Source: an uncultured Dokdonia sp. (GTDB lineage: Bacteria; Bacteroidota; Bacteroidia; Flavobacteriales; Flavobacteriaceae). From it: DNA of 49,777 nucleotides. Numbering within the stretch: the first letter of the stretch is position 1; each line of letters opens with the position of its first letter. Below the pieces are notes generated by a model that saw only the letters and a list, made by a program, of their open reading frames with translations, was not told the DNA's origin and did no database searches. Below, in pieces: positions 34,139 to 42,090 of this stretch. A program made the translations under genes and the position numbers. The stretch lies in NCBI GenBank assembly GCA_938002835.1, contig CALKZS010000053.1, positions 1 through 49,777 on the forward strand. Reading direction: 5' to 3'.

Positions 34139-35215
34139 ATGATAATTTATATGATGAAAAAGCATTTGTATTTAGTATTTCTCTTTTCTGTTTTTATTAG
34201 CTGTGATTATGTGGTTATTGAAAATAAAAACGAAGAAGAAGGCAAGGGAGATAAAAAGCCTTCAGACTTTCCTGTTTTTCCTGAGCATAGCAATCCTGAG
34301 ATTGAAATAATTTCTATGGGTTATAAAATAGGAGATTTGTATAAAAATACTGATAGTACATTTCTTGCTTTGGGTAAAATTTCTGACAATAATACTCATA
34401 AAAGCTATGTTTTTGAATTAGATCATAATATGGTTAAACTAGATTCTGTAAGTGCAAGAGGAGTATTTAAAATACTTGAAGATGGTAGTTTTTTTACTAA
34501 TGGTTATGACGGAGAAATGTTCAAATATCAAACCATAAAATCAACACCTATAAACATTATTTTGCACCCTTTTAATGCTAGAAAATATAGAGATGAGACT
34601 GAAAGAGCAATTTATATAGAATCTTTTGATAAAAATGGTTTTCCAGATATCTCAATTTATAAATCAGAGCATAGAGTAGATTCTCTAAGTTTTATAAGGA
34701 CTACTTCAGAATTTAAAAAGCAAGTTCTTAAAAATTTAAAATGTATTTCATATATAAGAAGCAATCTTAGTCCGCCAATACTTTTTTTTAATGATAATAA
34801 AATGTACATAGGCAATGATTATCTTAGTACGTACCCTTATGATTTTGGACTTGGAGAAGAAGTACCACATAAATTATTAAAAAAAGTAGATAGTTGTGAA
34901 CTTAATTTGATGAAAAGTTTTCAAATAGACTATAATACAAACATATCACTTGTTGATGATTATGTAACAGGTTATGGAAGTGCCGGAGGTAATCATTTTT
35001 CGCCAGGAACTCGATATGAAAAAGGGCTGCAATATTTTAATTTAGAAGTAAACGGGGTTACTACGTCATTTAGAGTTTATGCTCCTCGTTTATCAACCTT
35101 GAATATAAAATCTCGTAATATTCCTCATACAGATATATGTATTATTGATGTTGTTAGAACAACAAATGAGTATCCAGAAGAATTAAACTCTTATATTGCT
35201 CGTATTAAAAAATAA
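34139..35215 (+). CDS. Paralogous lipoprotein 2 of 3 (unknown family)
   Basis: The 358-residue protein has a lipobox FISCDY (Cys about residue 23). It follows copy 1 by 41 bp. ATG 34139 is used; the ATGs at 34151 and 34154 would give a more typical short signal peptide. It repeats FPVFPEHSNPEIEI, DLYKNTDSTFL, LEDGSFF, LKCIS, DSCEL and the C-terminal SAGGNHFSPGTRYEKGLQYFNLEVNGVTTSF core, then DICIIDVV. The post-Cys region is longer and more acidic (ENKNEEEGKGDKK). By eye it is closest to copy 3, sharing YKN-S/T-D and YAP segments. The role is unknown. Confidence 0.8.
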   Translation: MIIYMMKKHLYLVFLFSVFISCDYVVIENKNEEEGKGDKKPSDFPVFPEHSNPEIEIISMGYKIGDLYKNTDSTFLALGKISDNNTHKSYVFELDHNMVKLDSVSARGVFKILEDGSFFTNGYDGEMFKYQTIKSTPINIILHPFNARKYRDETERAIYIESFDKNGFPDISIYKSEHRVDSLSFIRTTSEFKKQVLKNLKCISYIRSNLSPPILFFNDNKMYIGNDYLSTYPYDFGLGEEVPHKLLKKVDSCELNLMKSFQIDYNTNISLVDDYVTGYGSAGGNHFSPGTRYEKGLQYFNLEVNGVTTSFRVYAPRLSTLNIKSRNIPHTDICIIDVVRTTNEYPEELNSYIARIKK

Positions 35216-35279
35216 CCTCATAAAACCAGTGTGTTAACTCTTTAATAAGAGCAATCTCTATATCTGTTTTGTAATAACT

Positions 35280-35293
35280 GCTTTCGCGAAAGC
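35280..35293. repeat. Palindrome copy 6, between lipoproteins 2 and 3
   Basis: Exact GCTTTCGCGAAAGC, flanked by ACT and AAA, so no extended symmetry. Located 64 bp past the stop of copy 2 and 49 bp before the start of copy 3. Confidence 0.9.
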
Positions 35294-35342
35294 AAAAAGA
35301 AAAACCTAAGATTGAGTTATACTCTTTTATGAAAAATTCAAA

Positions 35343-36362
35343 ATGAAAGTTAGTCTAAAAGTATATGTAATTTTACAATTATGCAGCTTAATGATATTGA
35401 GCTGCAGTAATATAAAAACTGAAGAAGATAAACATCCAGATATGCCCTTTTTTCCTAAGCATACAAACTCTGAAATTGAAATAACTTCTCTAGGATACCA
35501 TATAGATTCTTTGTACAAGAACTCTGATAATACATTTATCACTTATGGTTCTAACAATCATTCTATATCTGTATTAGAAATGGATAATAATTTTAATATA
35601 AGAGATTCTATAAACACATATGGATTATTTGAAACATTAGAAGATGGTAGTTTTTATGTAAATGGGAAAGGAAGGTATAAAGCATTAAAGTATAATGAGA
35701 TTACTGCAAAACCTATAGGAATTGAAGAACATCCTTTTGACGGAAGTCAATATCAAGAGAACCAGGCAACTAAAATCTATAATGAATATTATGATAGAGG
35801 TTTTCCAGATTCCTTATTCTATACAATAAGTGATAAAGTAGATTCTATTAGTTTTAAAATAGCTGCTCGTGAGTTTAAGAAACAAGTTTTTGAAGGATTG
35901 CAATGTGTTGTAAAGACAAAGTATATGAATCCTATATATGTTTATAAAGACAAAGAATATGTTCATAGTACTTATCCAGATAGAGGAAGTAGTGATTTTA
36001 GATTTTGGGAAGATGCTCCTAAAGTATTGATGTCTAAAGTAGCAGATTGCAAGTCTATGAAAAGTGTTCAAACTGTTACTGATAAAAATTTTACTCTTTT
36101 TGAAAAAGCTGTGACTGGTAGTGGAAGTAGAGGAGGTAATCATTTTGTACCAGGTAGTTTTTATCCTAAAGGATTACAATATTTCAATATGGAAATAGAA
36201 GGCGTTACTACATCATTTAAAGTATATGCTCCTTATCTATCGTCTGTAAACATAAGTACTCGTCGTATTGTCAATACTAACATTTTTATTATTGACATTA
36301 TTAATGGTGATAACAAACATTTTCAACCAAAACATTCCTACATAGCACGATTAAAAAAATAA
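35343..36362 (+). CDS. Paralogous lipoprotein 3 of 3 (unknown family)
   Basis: The 339-residue protein has a lipobox ILSCSN (Cys about residue 21), then KTEEDKHPDMP. It shares PDMPFFPKHTNSE, IDSLYKNSDNTF, LEDGSFYV, LKYNEITAKP, EHPFDG, GLQCVV, VADCK and SRGGNHFVPGSFYPKGLQYFNMEIEGVTTSFKVYAP with its neighbours. The 127 bp upstream contain a palindrome copy and could hold a separate promoter. Three tandem, diverged copies suggest duplication followed by divergence, as seen in variable surface lipoproteins (inference). No function can be given. Confidence 0.8.
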   Translation: MKVSLKVYVILQLCSLMILSCSNIKTEEDKHPDMPFFPKHTNSEIEITSLGYHIDSLYKNSDNTFITYGSNNHSISVLEMDNNFNIRDSINTYGLFETLEDGSFYVNGKGRYKALKYNEITAKPIGIEEHPFDGSQYQENQATKIYNEYYDRGFPDSLFYTISDKVDSISFKIAAREFKKQVFEGLQCVVKTKYMNPIYVYKDKEYVHSTYPDRGSSDFRFWEDAPKVLMSKVADCKSMKSVQTVTDKNFTLFEKAVTGSGSRGGNHFVPGSFYPKGLQYFNMEIEGVTTSFKVYAPYLSSVNISTRRIVNTNIFIIDIINGDNKHFQPKHSYIARLKK

Positions 36363-36435
36363 AACAAAGCTTTCGTTATTTCTTTCTTTAGGATCAATAA
36401 TTATTTCTGCATTTTTGTAGAAATACAAATACACA

Positions 36436-37626
36436 ATGCCTGATATATCAAAAAAAGGACTTGCAATGCCGCAATCTCCTATACGAAAACTCGTTCCTTT
36501 TGCAGAAGCTGCAAAAGAAAGAGGGATACAAATACACCAGCTTAATATAGGACAACCAGATATTAAGACACCTGCTGTAGCATTAGATGCAGTAAAGAAT
36601 ATTGATATGGATGTGTTAGCATACAGCCATAGCGCAGGATTTCAATCATATAGAGAAAAATTAGCAGCTTATTATAACAAGCACGATATTCACGTAAATG
36701 AAGATGAAATTATTATCTCAACGGGAGGTTCTGAAGCACTATTATTTGCAATGGGAAGTGTGACAGATCCAGGAGATGAGATTATTATACCAGAACCTTT
36801 TTATGCAAATTATAATGGGTTTGCAACAGCAAGTGGAGTGACTGTAGTACCAGTAATCTCTAACTTAGAAACTGGATTTGCATTACCACCCATTTCAGAT
36901 TTTGAAAAGCTTATTTCAGATAAAACAAAAGCGATTGTAATATGTAATCCAGGAAATCCTACGGGATATCTATATTCTGAAGAAGAGATCAAACAGCTTG
37001 CAGATCTTGTAAAGAAACACGACCTCTTTTTAATTGCAGATGAGGTGTATAGAGAGTTTGCATATGATGGTCACATACATCACTCTGTGATGAAACAGCG
37101 TGATATAGATGCGCATACCATAATGATAGACTCTGTTTCTAAGCGTTTTTCTATGTGTGGAGCTCGTATAGGATGCATTGTAAGTCGCAATAAAGAATTA
37201 ATGAGTACAGCAATGAAGTTTGCACAAGCTCGTCTAAGCCCGCCTACATTTGCTCAGATAGCATCAGAAGCAGCTCTTGAGACACCACAATCTTATTTTG
37301 ACGATGTGATTGATGAGTATGTATCACGTAGAAATACATTAGTAGAAGGCTTGAAAGATATTCCTGGTGTAAAAGTAGCCACTCCTAAGGGAGCGTTTTA
37401 CTGTATCGTAGAGCTTCCTGTTACTAATGCAGATGCGTTTGCACAATGGCTATTAGAATCTTTTGATTATAATGGAAAAACCATAATGGTAGCACCAGCA
37501 GCAGGATTTTATAGTACTAAAGGAGTAGGACTTAATCAAGTACGCATTGCATATGTATTAGAAGACTCATTACTTAAAGAAGCAGTAGAAATATTAAAAG
37601 TGGCGCTTTCTAAATATAATTCATAA
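36436..37626 (+). CDS. Class I/II pyridoxal-phosphate aminotransferase
   Basis: The 396-residue protein has the fold-type I pattern: LNIGQPDIKTP, STGGSEALLFAMGSV, ICNPGNPTG, IADEVYREF, and the PLP Lys in SVSKRFSMCGARIG. This places it with aspartate/aromatic aminotransferases; the exact amino acid is not decided by sequence alone. It shares one base with murB (TAATG overlap) and is probably translated together with it, an arrangement without obvious metabolic link except that amino acids feed peptidoglycan. Confidence 0.9.
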   Translation: MPDISKKGLAMPQSPIRKLVPFAEAAKERGIQIHQLNIGQPDIKTPAVALDAVKNIDMDVLAYSHSAGFQSYREKLAAYYNKHDIHVNEDEIIISTGGSEALLFAMGSVTDPGDEIIIPEPFYANYNGFATASGVTVVPVISNLETGFALPPISDFEKLISDKTKAIVICNPGNPTGYLYSEEEIKQLADLVKKHDLFLIADEVYREFAYDGHIHHSVMKQRDIDAHTIMIDSVSKRFSMCGARIGCIVSRNKELMSTAMKFAQARLSPPTFAQIASEAALETPQSYFDDVIDEYVSRRNTLVEGLKDIPGVKVATPKGAFYCIVELPVTNADAFAQWLLESFDYNGKTIMVAPAAGFYSTKGVGLNQVRIAYVLEDSLLKEAVEILKVALSKYNS

Positions 37627-38645
37627 TGCATATACAAGAAAACGTATCACTAAAACAATATAATACCTTTGGTATAGATGTAAAAGCGGCCTTTTTTGCA
37701 AGTATCTCAACAGTGCAAGAACTTATAGAATTGCTTTCTAACAATAAATATCCAGATCCTTTTATTATAGGTGGAGGTAGTAATATGTTACTTACCCAAG
37801 ATATAAAAAGGCTTGTAATTCATCTCAATATTAAAGGCAAAGAAATAGTAGATGCTTCGTTTTCAGATACAGAAGTATTACTCAAAGTAGCGGGAGGCGA
37901 GAACTGGCACGATTTTGTGCTTTATTGTGTAGGTAATAATTTAGGAGGAGTAGAAAACCTATCGCTCATTCCAGGAAATGTTGGGACATCACCCATTCAG
38001 AATATTGGAGCATATGGTGTAGAGCTCAAAGATATTTTTTATGAGTGTGAAGTTCTTCATAGAACCACTCAAGAAACCAGAATTTTTTCTATAGAGGAAT
38101 GTGCTTTTGGATATAGAGATTCTGTGTTTAAAAACAAACTAAAGAATGAGTATGTGATCACTTCGGTTACCTTTAGACTTACTAAAAAAGATCATAAGAT
38201 TATGATAGATTATGGCGCTATTGTAGATACGCTTTCGCGAAAGCATATAGAAAACCCAACTCTTAAAGATGTATCAGATGCTGTTATTGAGATCCGTCAG
38301 TCTAAATTGCCAGACCCTAAGAAAATAGGTAATAGTGGTAGTTTTTTTAAAAATCCAATAATTTCACAAAAAGAGTTTGATGCCCTAAGAGCAGCTCATC
38401 CAATAGCACCATATTATCCAATAGGATCTGATCAAATTAAAGTGCCAGCAGGCTGGCTTATAGAGCAAGCAGGGTTTAAAGGAAAACGATACGGTAATGC
38501 AGGGGTGCACGATAAACAAGCTTTAGTACTGGTGAATTACGGGAATGCATCAGGTCAAGAAATATGGAATCTAGCTATAAAAATACAATCAGAAGTAAAA
38601 GAAAAATATAACATTACTATAGAACCCGAAGTTAATGTTCTTTAA
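37626..38645 (+). CDS. murB: UDP-N-acetylenolpyruvoylglucosamine reductase
   Basis: The 339-residue protein has the FAD-binding IIGGGSNMLLT, LSLIPGNVGTSPIQNIGAYGVEL, CAFGYRDSVFKN, and catalytic Ser in IGNSGSFFKNP. EPEVNVL is at the C-terminus. MurB reduces the enolpyruvyl group to UDP-N-acetylmuramic acid in the cytoplasm. The presence of YRDSVFK makes it a type I (E. coli-like) enzyme. It carries a palindrome copy (38231-38244), read as TLSRKH between IVD and ENPT, a region just before the IEIRQSKLPDP motif. Confidence 0.96.
   Translation: MHIQENVSLKQYNTFGIDVKAAFFASISTVQELIELLSNNKYPDPFIIGGGSNMLLTQDIKRLVIHLNIKGKEIVDASFSDTEVLLKVAGGENWHDFVLYCVGNNLGGVENLSLIPGNVGTSPIQNIGAYGVELKDIFYECEVLHRTTQETRIFSIEECAFGYRDSVFKNKLKNEYVITSVTFRLTKKDHKIMIDYGAIVDTLSRKHIENPTLKDVSDAVIEIRQSKLPDPKKIGNSGSFFKNPIISQKEFDALRAAHPIAPYYPIGSDQIKVPAGWLIEQAGFKGKRYGNAGVHDKQALVLVNYGNASGQEIWNLAIKIQSEVKEKYNITIEPEVNVL
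38231..38244. repeat. Palindrome copy 7, inside murB
   Basis: Exact GCTTTCGCGAAAGC; read as Leu-Ser-Arg-Lys. TAC lies to the left and ATA to the right, so symmetry stops at the core. Confidence 0.9.
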
Positions 38646-38810
38646 AGCTTATTACTATTTTTATAATATTAAGTTGTAAGAAGTATACTAATACATTTTA
38701 AGAAGAGTTTATATCAACAACTTTTGATATCTAATCTTTAGACCTTAACTTTAAGTGCTAAAAGGCATACGTATATTTAAATAAATGTTAATTTAAAACC
38801 ATCCCCTTTT

Positions 38811-39368
38811 TTGAAGACTTTTGTCGAAAAACACATTGTAGAACTGCTAAAAGCTGGAGATGATAGAGCTATGGGTTTACTCTATGATCATTATGCAGAT
38901 GCATTATATGGGATTGCAATTAAAGTAACTCACGATGAAGAGCTTGCGCAAGATGTTTTACAAGAATCTTTTGTAAAAATTTGGAAAAATGCGCATAAGT
39001 ATGATGTGAAAAAAGCGAGATTATTTACTTGGCTTTTTAGGGTTGTGCAAAATACAGCAATAGATAAAGTACGTAGTAGGCAAAGAAAACAATCTAAAGA
39101 AGTCCAAACAGACAGTTCTAACGTATATCACTTAAAGACTACTTCTCTTGCTATAGAACATATAGATGTAAAAGACCATACAGAAAGTCTTGAGCCAAAA
39201 TATAAGGAGGTAATCGATGCGTTGTTTTTTCAAGGAATGACGCAACAAGAGGCAAGTGATGAATTGAATATACCGTTAGGAACTGTAAAGTCTAGGTTAA
39301 AAATAGGCCTGCGAGAACTACGTAAGGTTTTCGGAGGGTTTATAATAATTTTAAGTACGATGCTATGA
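38811..39368 (+). CDS. ECF sigma factor (RpoE/SigK-like)
   Basis: The 185-residue protein starts at TTG 38811 (MKTFVEKHIVELLKAGDDRA). It has region 2 (YADALYGIAIKVTHDEELAQDVLQESFVKIWKNA, TWLFRVVQNTAIDKVRSRQRK) and region 4 (EVIDALFFQGMTQQEASDELNIPLGTVKSRLKIGLRELRK). The adjoining gene, overlapping by 4 bp, encodes an RskA-type anti-sigma, so this is a sigma/anti-sigma pair responding to an envelope signal. I found no obvious self-promoter in the 165 bp upstream. Confidence 0.93.
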   Translation: MKTFVEKHIVELLKAGDDRAMGLLYDHYADALYGIAIKVTHDEELAQDVLQESFVKIWKNAHKYDVKKARLFTWLFRVVQNTAIDKVRSRQRKQSKEVQTDSSNVYHLKTTSLAIEHIDVKDHTESLEPKYKEVIDALFFQGMTQQEASDELNIPLGTVKSRLKIGLRELRKVFGGFIIILSTML

Positions 39369-40153
39369 GTGATAGAGTATCACAATTTTTGGGAGGAGAT
39401 TTATTAGAGAGTTACCTTATGGGTACCACTTCTCCTATTGAATCACAGGAGGTAGAATACTACATTGATAAATACCCTGAGGTACAAAAAGTATATAAGG
39501 AGTTACAAGAAAACTTAGAGAATTATGCTATATCATATGCGGTTCAAACTCCTAAAGAATTAAGAACAAAAGTATTAAAACAAACAGAGACTACTAGGAG
39601 AAGAGTGGTGCCACTACTTTCTATAGCAGCGTGTACTATTGCAGTAGTTTTTGGTGTTGTGGCATTTCTAATTTATAAACAAAACCAAGTGTTGCTAGAA
39701 GATAGGCAGTTTACTTCTAATTTACTTGAAAATCTTAATAACGACATTGTTTCAAACAGGGAAATGTTGCAATCTGTTGAGGAGCAATTTATGATACTTA
39801 ATAATACAGCAACTCAAAAATATATCCTTACAGGTAATTCGGTAGGTCGTAAGTTAGAGGCTGTCGCATATGTAAATCAATTAGAGAAAAAATCATATGT
39901 ACACGTAGCAAGTTTGCCAGAACTTCCAGATGAGCAAGTATACCAGATGTGGGCACAAGTAGATGGAAAGTTAGTACCTCTTGATATTTTAAAACTTACA
40001 AAAGACAACCTTGTAGAGATCCCTTATGAGGAGCGTATGGCGAGCCTTAATGTAACTATAGAACCTAAAGGAGGAAGTAAAGAAGCTACAATTTCTAAAG
40101 AAGTTGCTACAATAAATTTCAATAAAGAAAACGAATTGCAAGATCAGCAATAG
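39365..40153 (+). CDS. RskA-family anti-sigma factor
   Basis: The 262-residue protein has a cytoplasmic N-terminal part (ESYLMGTTSPIESQEVEYYIDKYP, anti-sigma type). A TM helix (about 80-102, LLSIAACTIAVVFGVVAFLIY) and an extracytoplasmic C-terminal domain follow. The latter has the RskA signature YVHVASLPELPDEQVYQMWAQVDGKLVPL. The zinc HxxxCxxC motif of ZAS proteins is not seen. It should hold the upstream sigma at the membrane until proteolysis. Start and sigma stop overlap (ATGA). Confidence 0.9.
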   Translation: MSDRVSQFLGGDLLESYLMGTTSPIESQEVEYYIDKYPEVQKVYKELQENLENYAISYAVQTPKELRTKVLKQTETTRRRVVPLLSIAACTIAVVFGVVAFLIYKQNQVLLEDRQFTSNLLENLNNDIVSNREMLQSVEEQFMILNNTATQKYILTGNSVGRKLEAVAYVNQLEKKSYVHVASLPELPDEQVYQMWAQVDGKLVPLDILKLTKDNLVEIPYEERMASLNVTIEPKGGSKEATISKEVATINFNKENELQDQQ

Positions 40154-40178
40154 TCTCATCTATCTATTTCTCTTTTTG

Positions 40179-40186
40179 TATCTTTG
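40179..40186 (+). promoter_or_regulatory. -7 box of the small membrane protein
   Basis: TATCTTTG lies 15 bp before the ATG at 40202. No -33 TTTG is visible. Confidence 0.5.
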
Positions 40187-40201
40187 CACAAAATTATTGT
40201 G

Positions 40202-40399
40202 ATGGAGTTACTTTTAATTACACTAGCACTTTTAGCCCTTTCTGTAGGAGGTATTGCTATCAAACTATGGGCAAAAAAAGACGGAAAATTTGCAGGTACT
40301 TGTGCCAGCCAGAGTCCATTTTTAAATAAAGAAGGAGAAGCTTGCAGTATGTGTGGCAAACTTCCAGAAGAGATGGGAGATTGCTCTCAAGAGAAGTAA
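40202..40399 (+). CDS. Small Cys-containing membrane protein
   Basis: The start is ATG 40202, giving 65 residues. A TTG at 40184 would add six and would overlap the -7 box. Residues 1-22 are a TM helix (LLLITLALLALSVGGIAIKL). The short soluble part has four cysteines as TCASQ, CSMCG and DCSQ. The pattern could bind a metal or form disulfides; I cannot assign a family. Similar short proteins next to a glycosyltransferase are known to me in Flavobacteriia. It ends 12 bp before that gene. Confidence 0.7.
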   Translation: MELLLITLALLALSVGGIAIKLWAKKDGKFAGTCASQSPFLNKEGEACSMCGKLPEEMGDCSQEK

Positions 40400-40411
40400 A
40401 GCTGCTCTATA

Positions 40412-41530
40412 TTGGATCAATTTTTAACGCTACTTTTTTATATTTTTATAGGAGTCACATTGATTAATGTGACTTTTTATGTGTTTTATATGTTTTTTGC
40501 TTTTGCAAAAGATAACTCTCAACCTTCTCATCATTCGTACCCACCAGTCTCAGTGATCATTTGCTCAAAAAATGAAGCTAAAAATCTCAAAAAAAATATT
40601 CCAAAAATATTATCACAAGACTATTCTTTGTTTGAAGTAATCTTAATTAATGATGCATCATATGACGAGACAGGAGATATCATAGAGGCATTTGCTTTAG
40701 AAAATAAAAATGTAGAAGAAGTACACGTAGTAAATAATGAAGCCTTCTGGGGAAGTAAAAAGTATGCCTTGACATTGGGAATAAAAAAAGCAAAATATAA
40801 TAACTTGGTATTTACAGATGCAGACTGTTTTCCGGCTTCAAACCAATGGCTTAGGCATATGGCAAGTCAATTTGGAAATAAGAAAGAACTTGTGTTAGGC
40901 TATGGAGCTTATGAAAAAATAAAGGGTTCTTGGCTCAATAAAATCATACGATTTGAGACAGTAATGACTGCGCTGCAATACTTTTCTTGGGCAAAGGTAG
41001 GAAAGGCATATATGGGAGTAGGAAGAAATCTCGCATATACATCTTCTTTGTTTTTTGCACATAATGGGTTTATAAAACATATGAAAATACGTAGTGGTGA
41101 TGACGATCTATTTGTAAATGAAGTAGCAACAAGGCGCAATGTTGCCATACAATACCACCCAGAAAGTTATACATACTCAGAGCCTAAAAAAAAAATAAGT
41201 GATTGGTATATTCAAAAGCGTAGGCACATAAGCACAGCTCATCATTATAAAAAGATACATAAATTCTTTTTAAGCATATTTTATGTTTCACAATTGTTTT
41301 TTTTTCTATTGCTTGTGCTTGTCTTAATAAGTAATTTTTTATGGCAGTATGTTCTTTTTATAATAAGTATTAGATATTTAATTACTTGGTTAGTTGTTGG
41401 AGTAAGCGCTTCAAAGCTTAAAGAAAAAGATCTTGTGATGTTGTATCCTTTACACGAGATAACGCTAGTTTTTATACAATTAGGTATCTTTATATCTAAT
41501 CAGTTAATAAAACCTAATAGGTGGAAATAA
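40412..41530 (+). CDS. Family 2 glycosyltransferase, membrane-bound
   Basis: The 372-residue protein starts at TTG 40412 (MDQFLTLLFY). It has an N-terminal TM helix, then the GT-A domain: SVIICSKNEAKNLKKNIP, LINDASYDETGDII, FTDADCFP (metal-binding DAD). SGDDDLFVNE and KRRHIST follow, where ED..L/QxxRW is expected. Two to three TM helices occupy the C-terminal third. It should add sugar to a lipid or polysaccharide at the membrane; donor and acceptor are unknown. The next gene starts within its last codons. Confidence 0.88.
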   Translation: MDQFLTLLFYIFIGVTLINVTFYVFYMFFAFAKDNSQPSHHSYPPVSVIICSKNEAKNLKKNIPKILSQDYSLFEVILINDASYDETGDIIEAFALENKNVEEVHVVNNEAFWGSKKYALTLGIKKAKYNNLVFTDADCFPASNQWLRHMASQFGNKKELVLGYGAYEKIKGSWLNKIIRFETVMTALQYFSWAKVGKAYMGVGRNLAYTSSLFFAHNGFIKHMKIRSGDDDLFVNEVATRRNVAIQYHPESYTYSEPKKKISDWYIQKRRHISTAHHYKKIHKFFLSIFYVSQLFFFLLLVLVLISNFLWQYVLFIISIRYLITWLVVGVSASKLKEKDLVMLYPLHEITLVFIQLGIFISNQLIKPNRWK

Positions 41531-42090
41531 CTCCAGACAAGATTTTAGAAGAAATACAACGTGCAAAAAAAGGTGCTCAAAGTGCCTATAGCTTTTTGCT
41601 TAATACATACTGGAATGAAGTCTATGGGTATTTATTAAAGCGCACTAAAAATGAATATGATGCCGAAGACATCACTATCCAAACATTTTCTAGAGCTTTT
41701 TCTAAAATAGACACCTATAATGAAGATTTTAAGTTTAATACCTGGTTAATTACGATTGCAAAAAATATACATATTGATGTTTTGCGTAAACGGAAAGCAT
41801 CAATGCGCTCTTATTTTGCAGAACGTGATGAAGAAAAAGTACGTACAGTATTAGACGATAACCTTTCTCCAGAAGATGCGCTTATAAAAAAGCAAAATCT
41901 AGCACAACTCCTCAAATACATAAAACAACTAAAGCCTCATTATCAACAAATGATAAATTTGAGGTATTTCCAAGAGATGAGTTATCAAGAAATGGCAGAG
42001 TACATAGATGAACCTATGAGTAATGTAAAAGTAAAACTTCTTAGAGCAAGGCGATTGTTGTCTGATGTCATTCAAAAAGTAGATCGATGA
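41521..42090 (+). CDS. ECF sigma factor, second copy, no adjacent anti-sigma
   Basis: The 189-residue protein starts at GTG 41521, overlapping the glycosyltransferase end by 10 bp. It has region 2 (YGYLLKRTKNEYDAEDITIQTFSRAFSKI, TWLITIAKNIHIDVLRKRK) and region 4 (PHYQQMINLRYFQEMSYQEMAEYIDEPMSNVKVKLLRARRLL). Its stop overlaps the Nramp start by 4 bp (ATGA). No anti-sigma gene adjoins. The chain glycosyltransferase-sigma-transporter suggests co-expression rather than a regulatory pair. Confidence 0.92.
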   Translation: MEITPDKILEEIQRAKKGAQSAYSFLLNTYWNEVYGYLLKRTKNEYDAEDITIQTFSRAFSKIDTYNEDFKFNTWLITIAKNIHIDVLRKRKASMRSYFAERDEEKVRTVLDDNLSPEDALIKKQNLAQLLKYIKQLKPHYQQMINLRYFQEMSYQEMAEYIDEPMSNVKVKLLRARRLLSDVIQKVDR

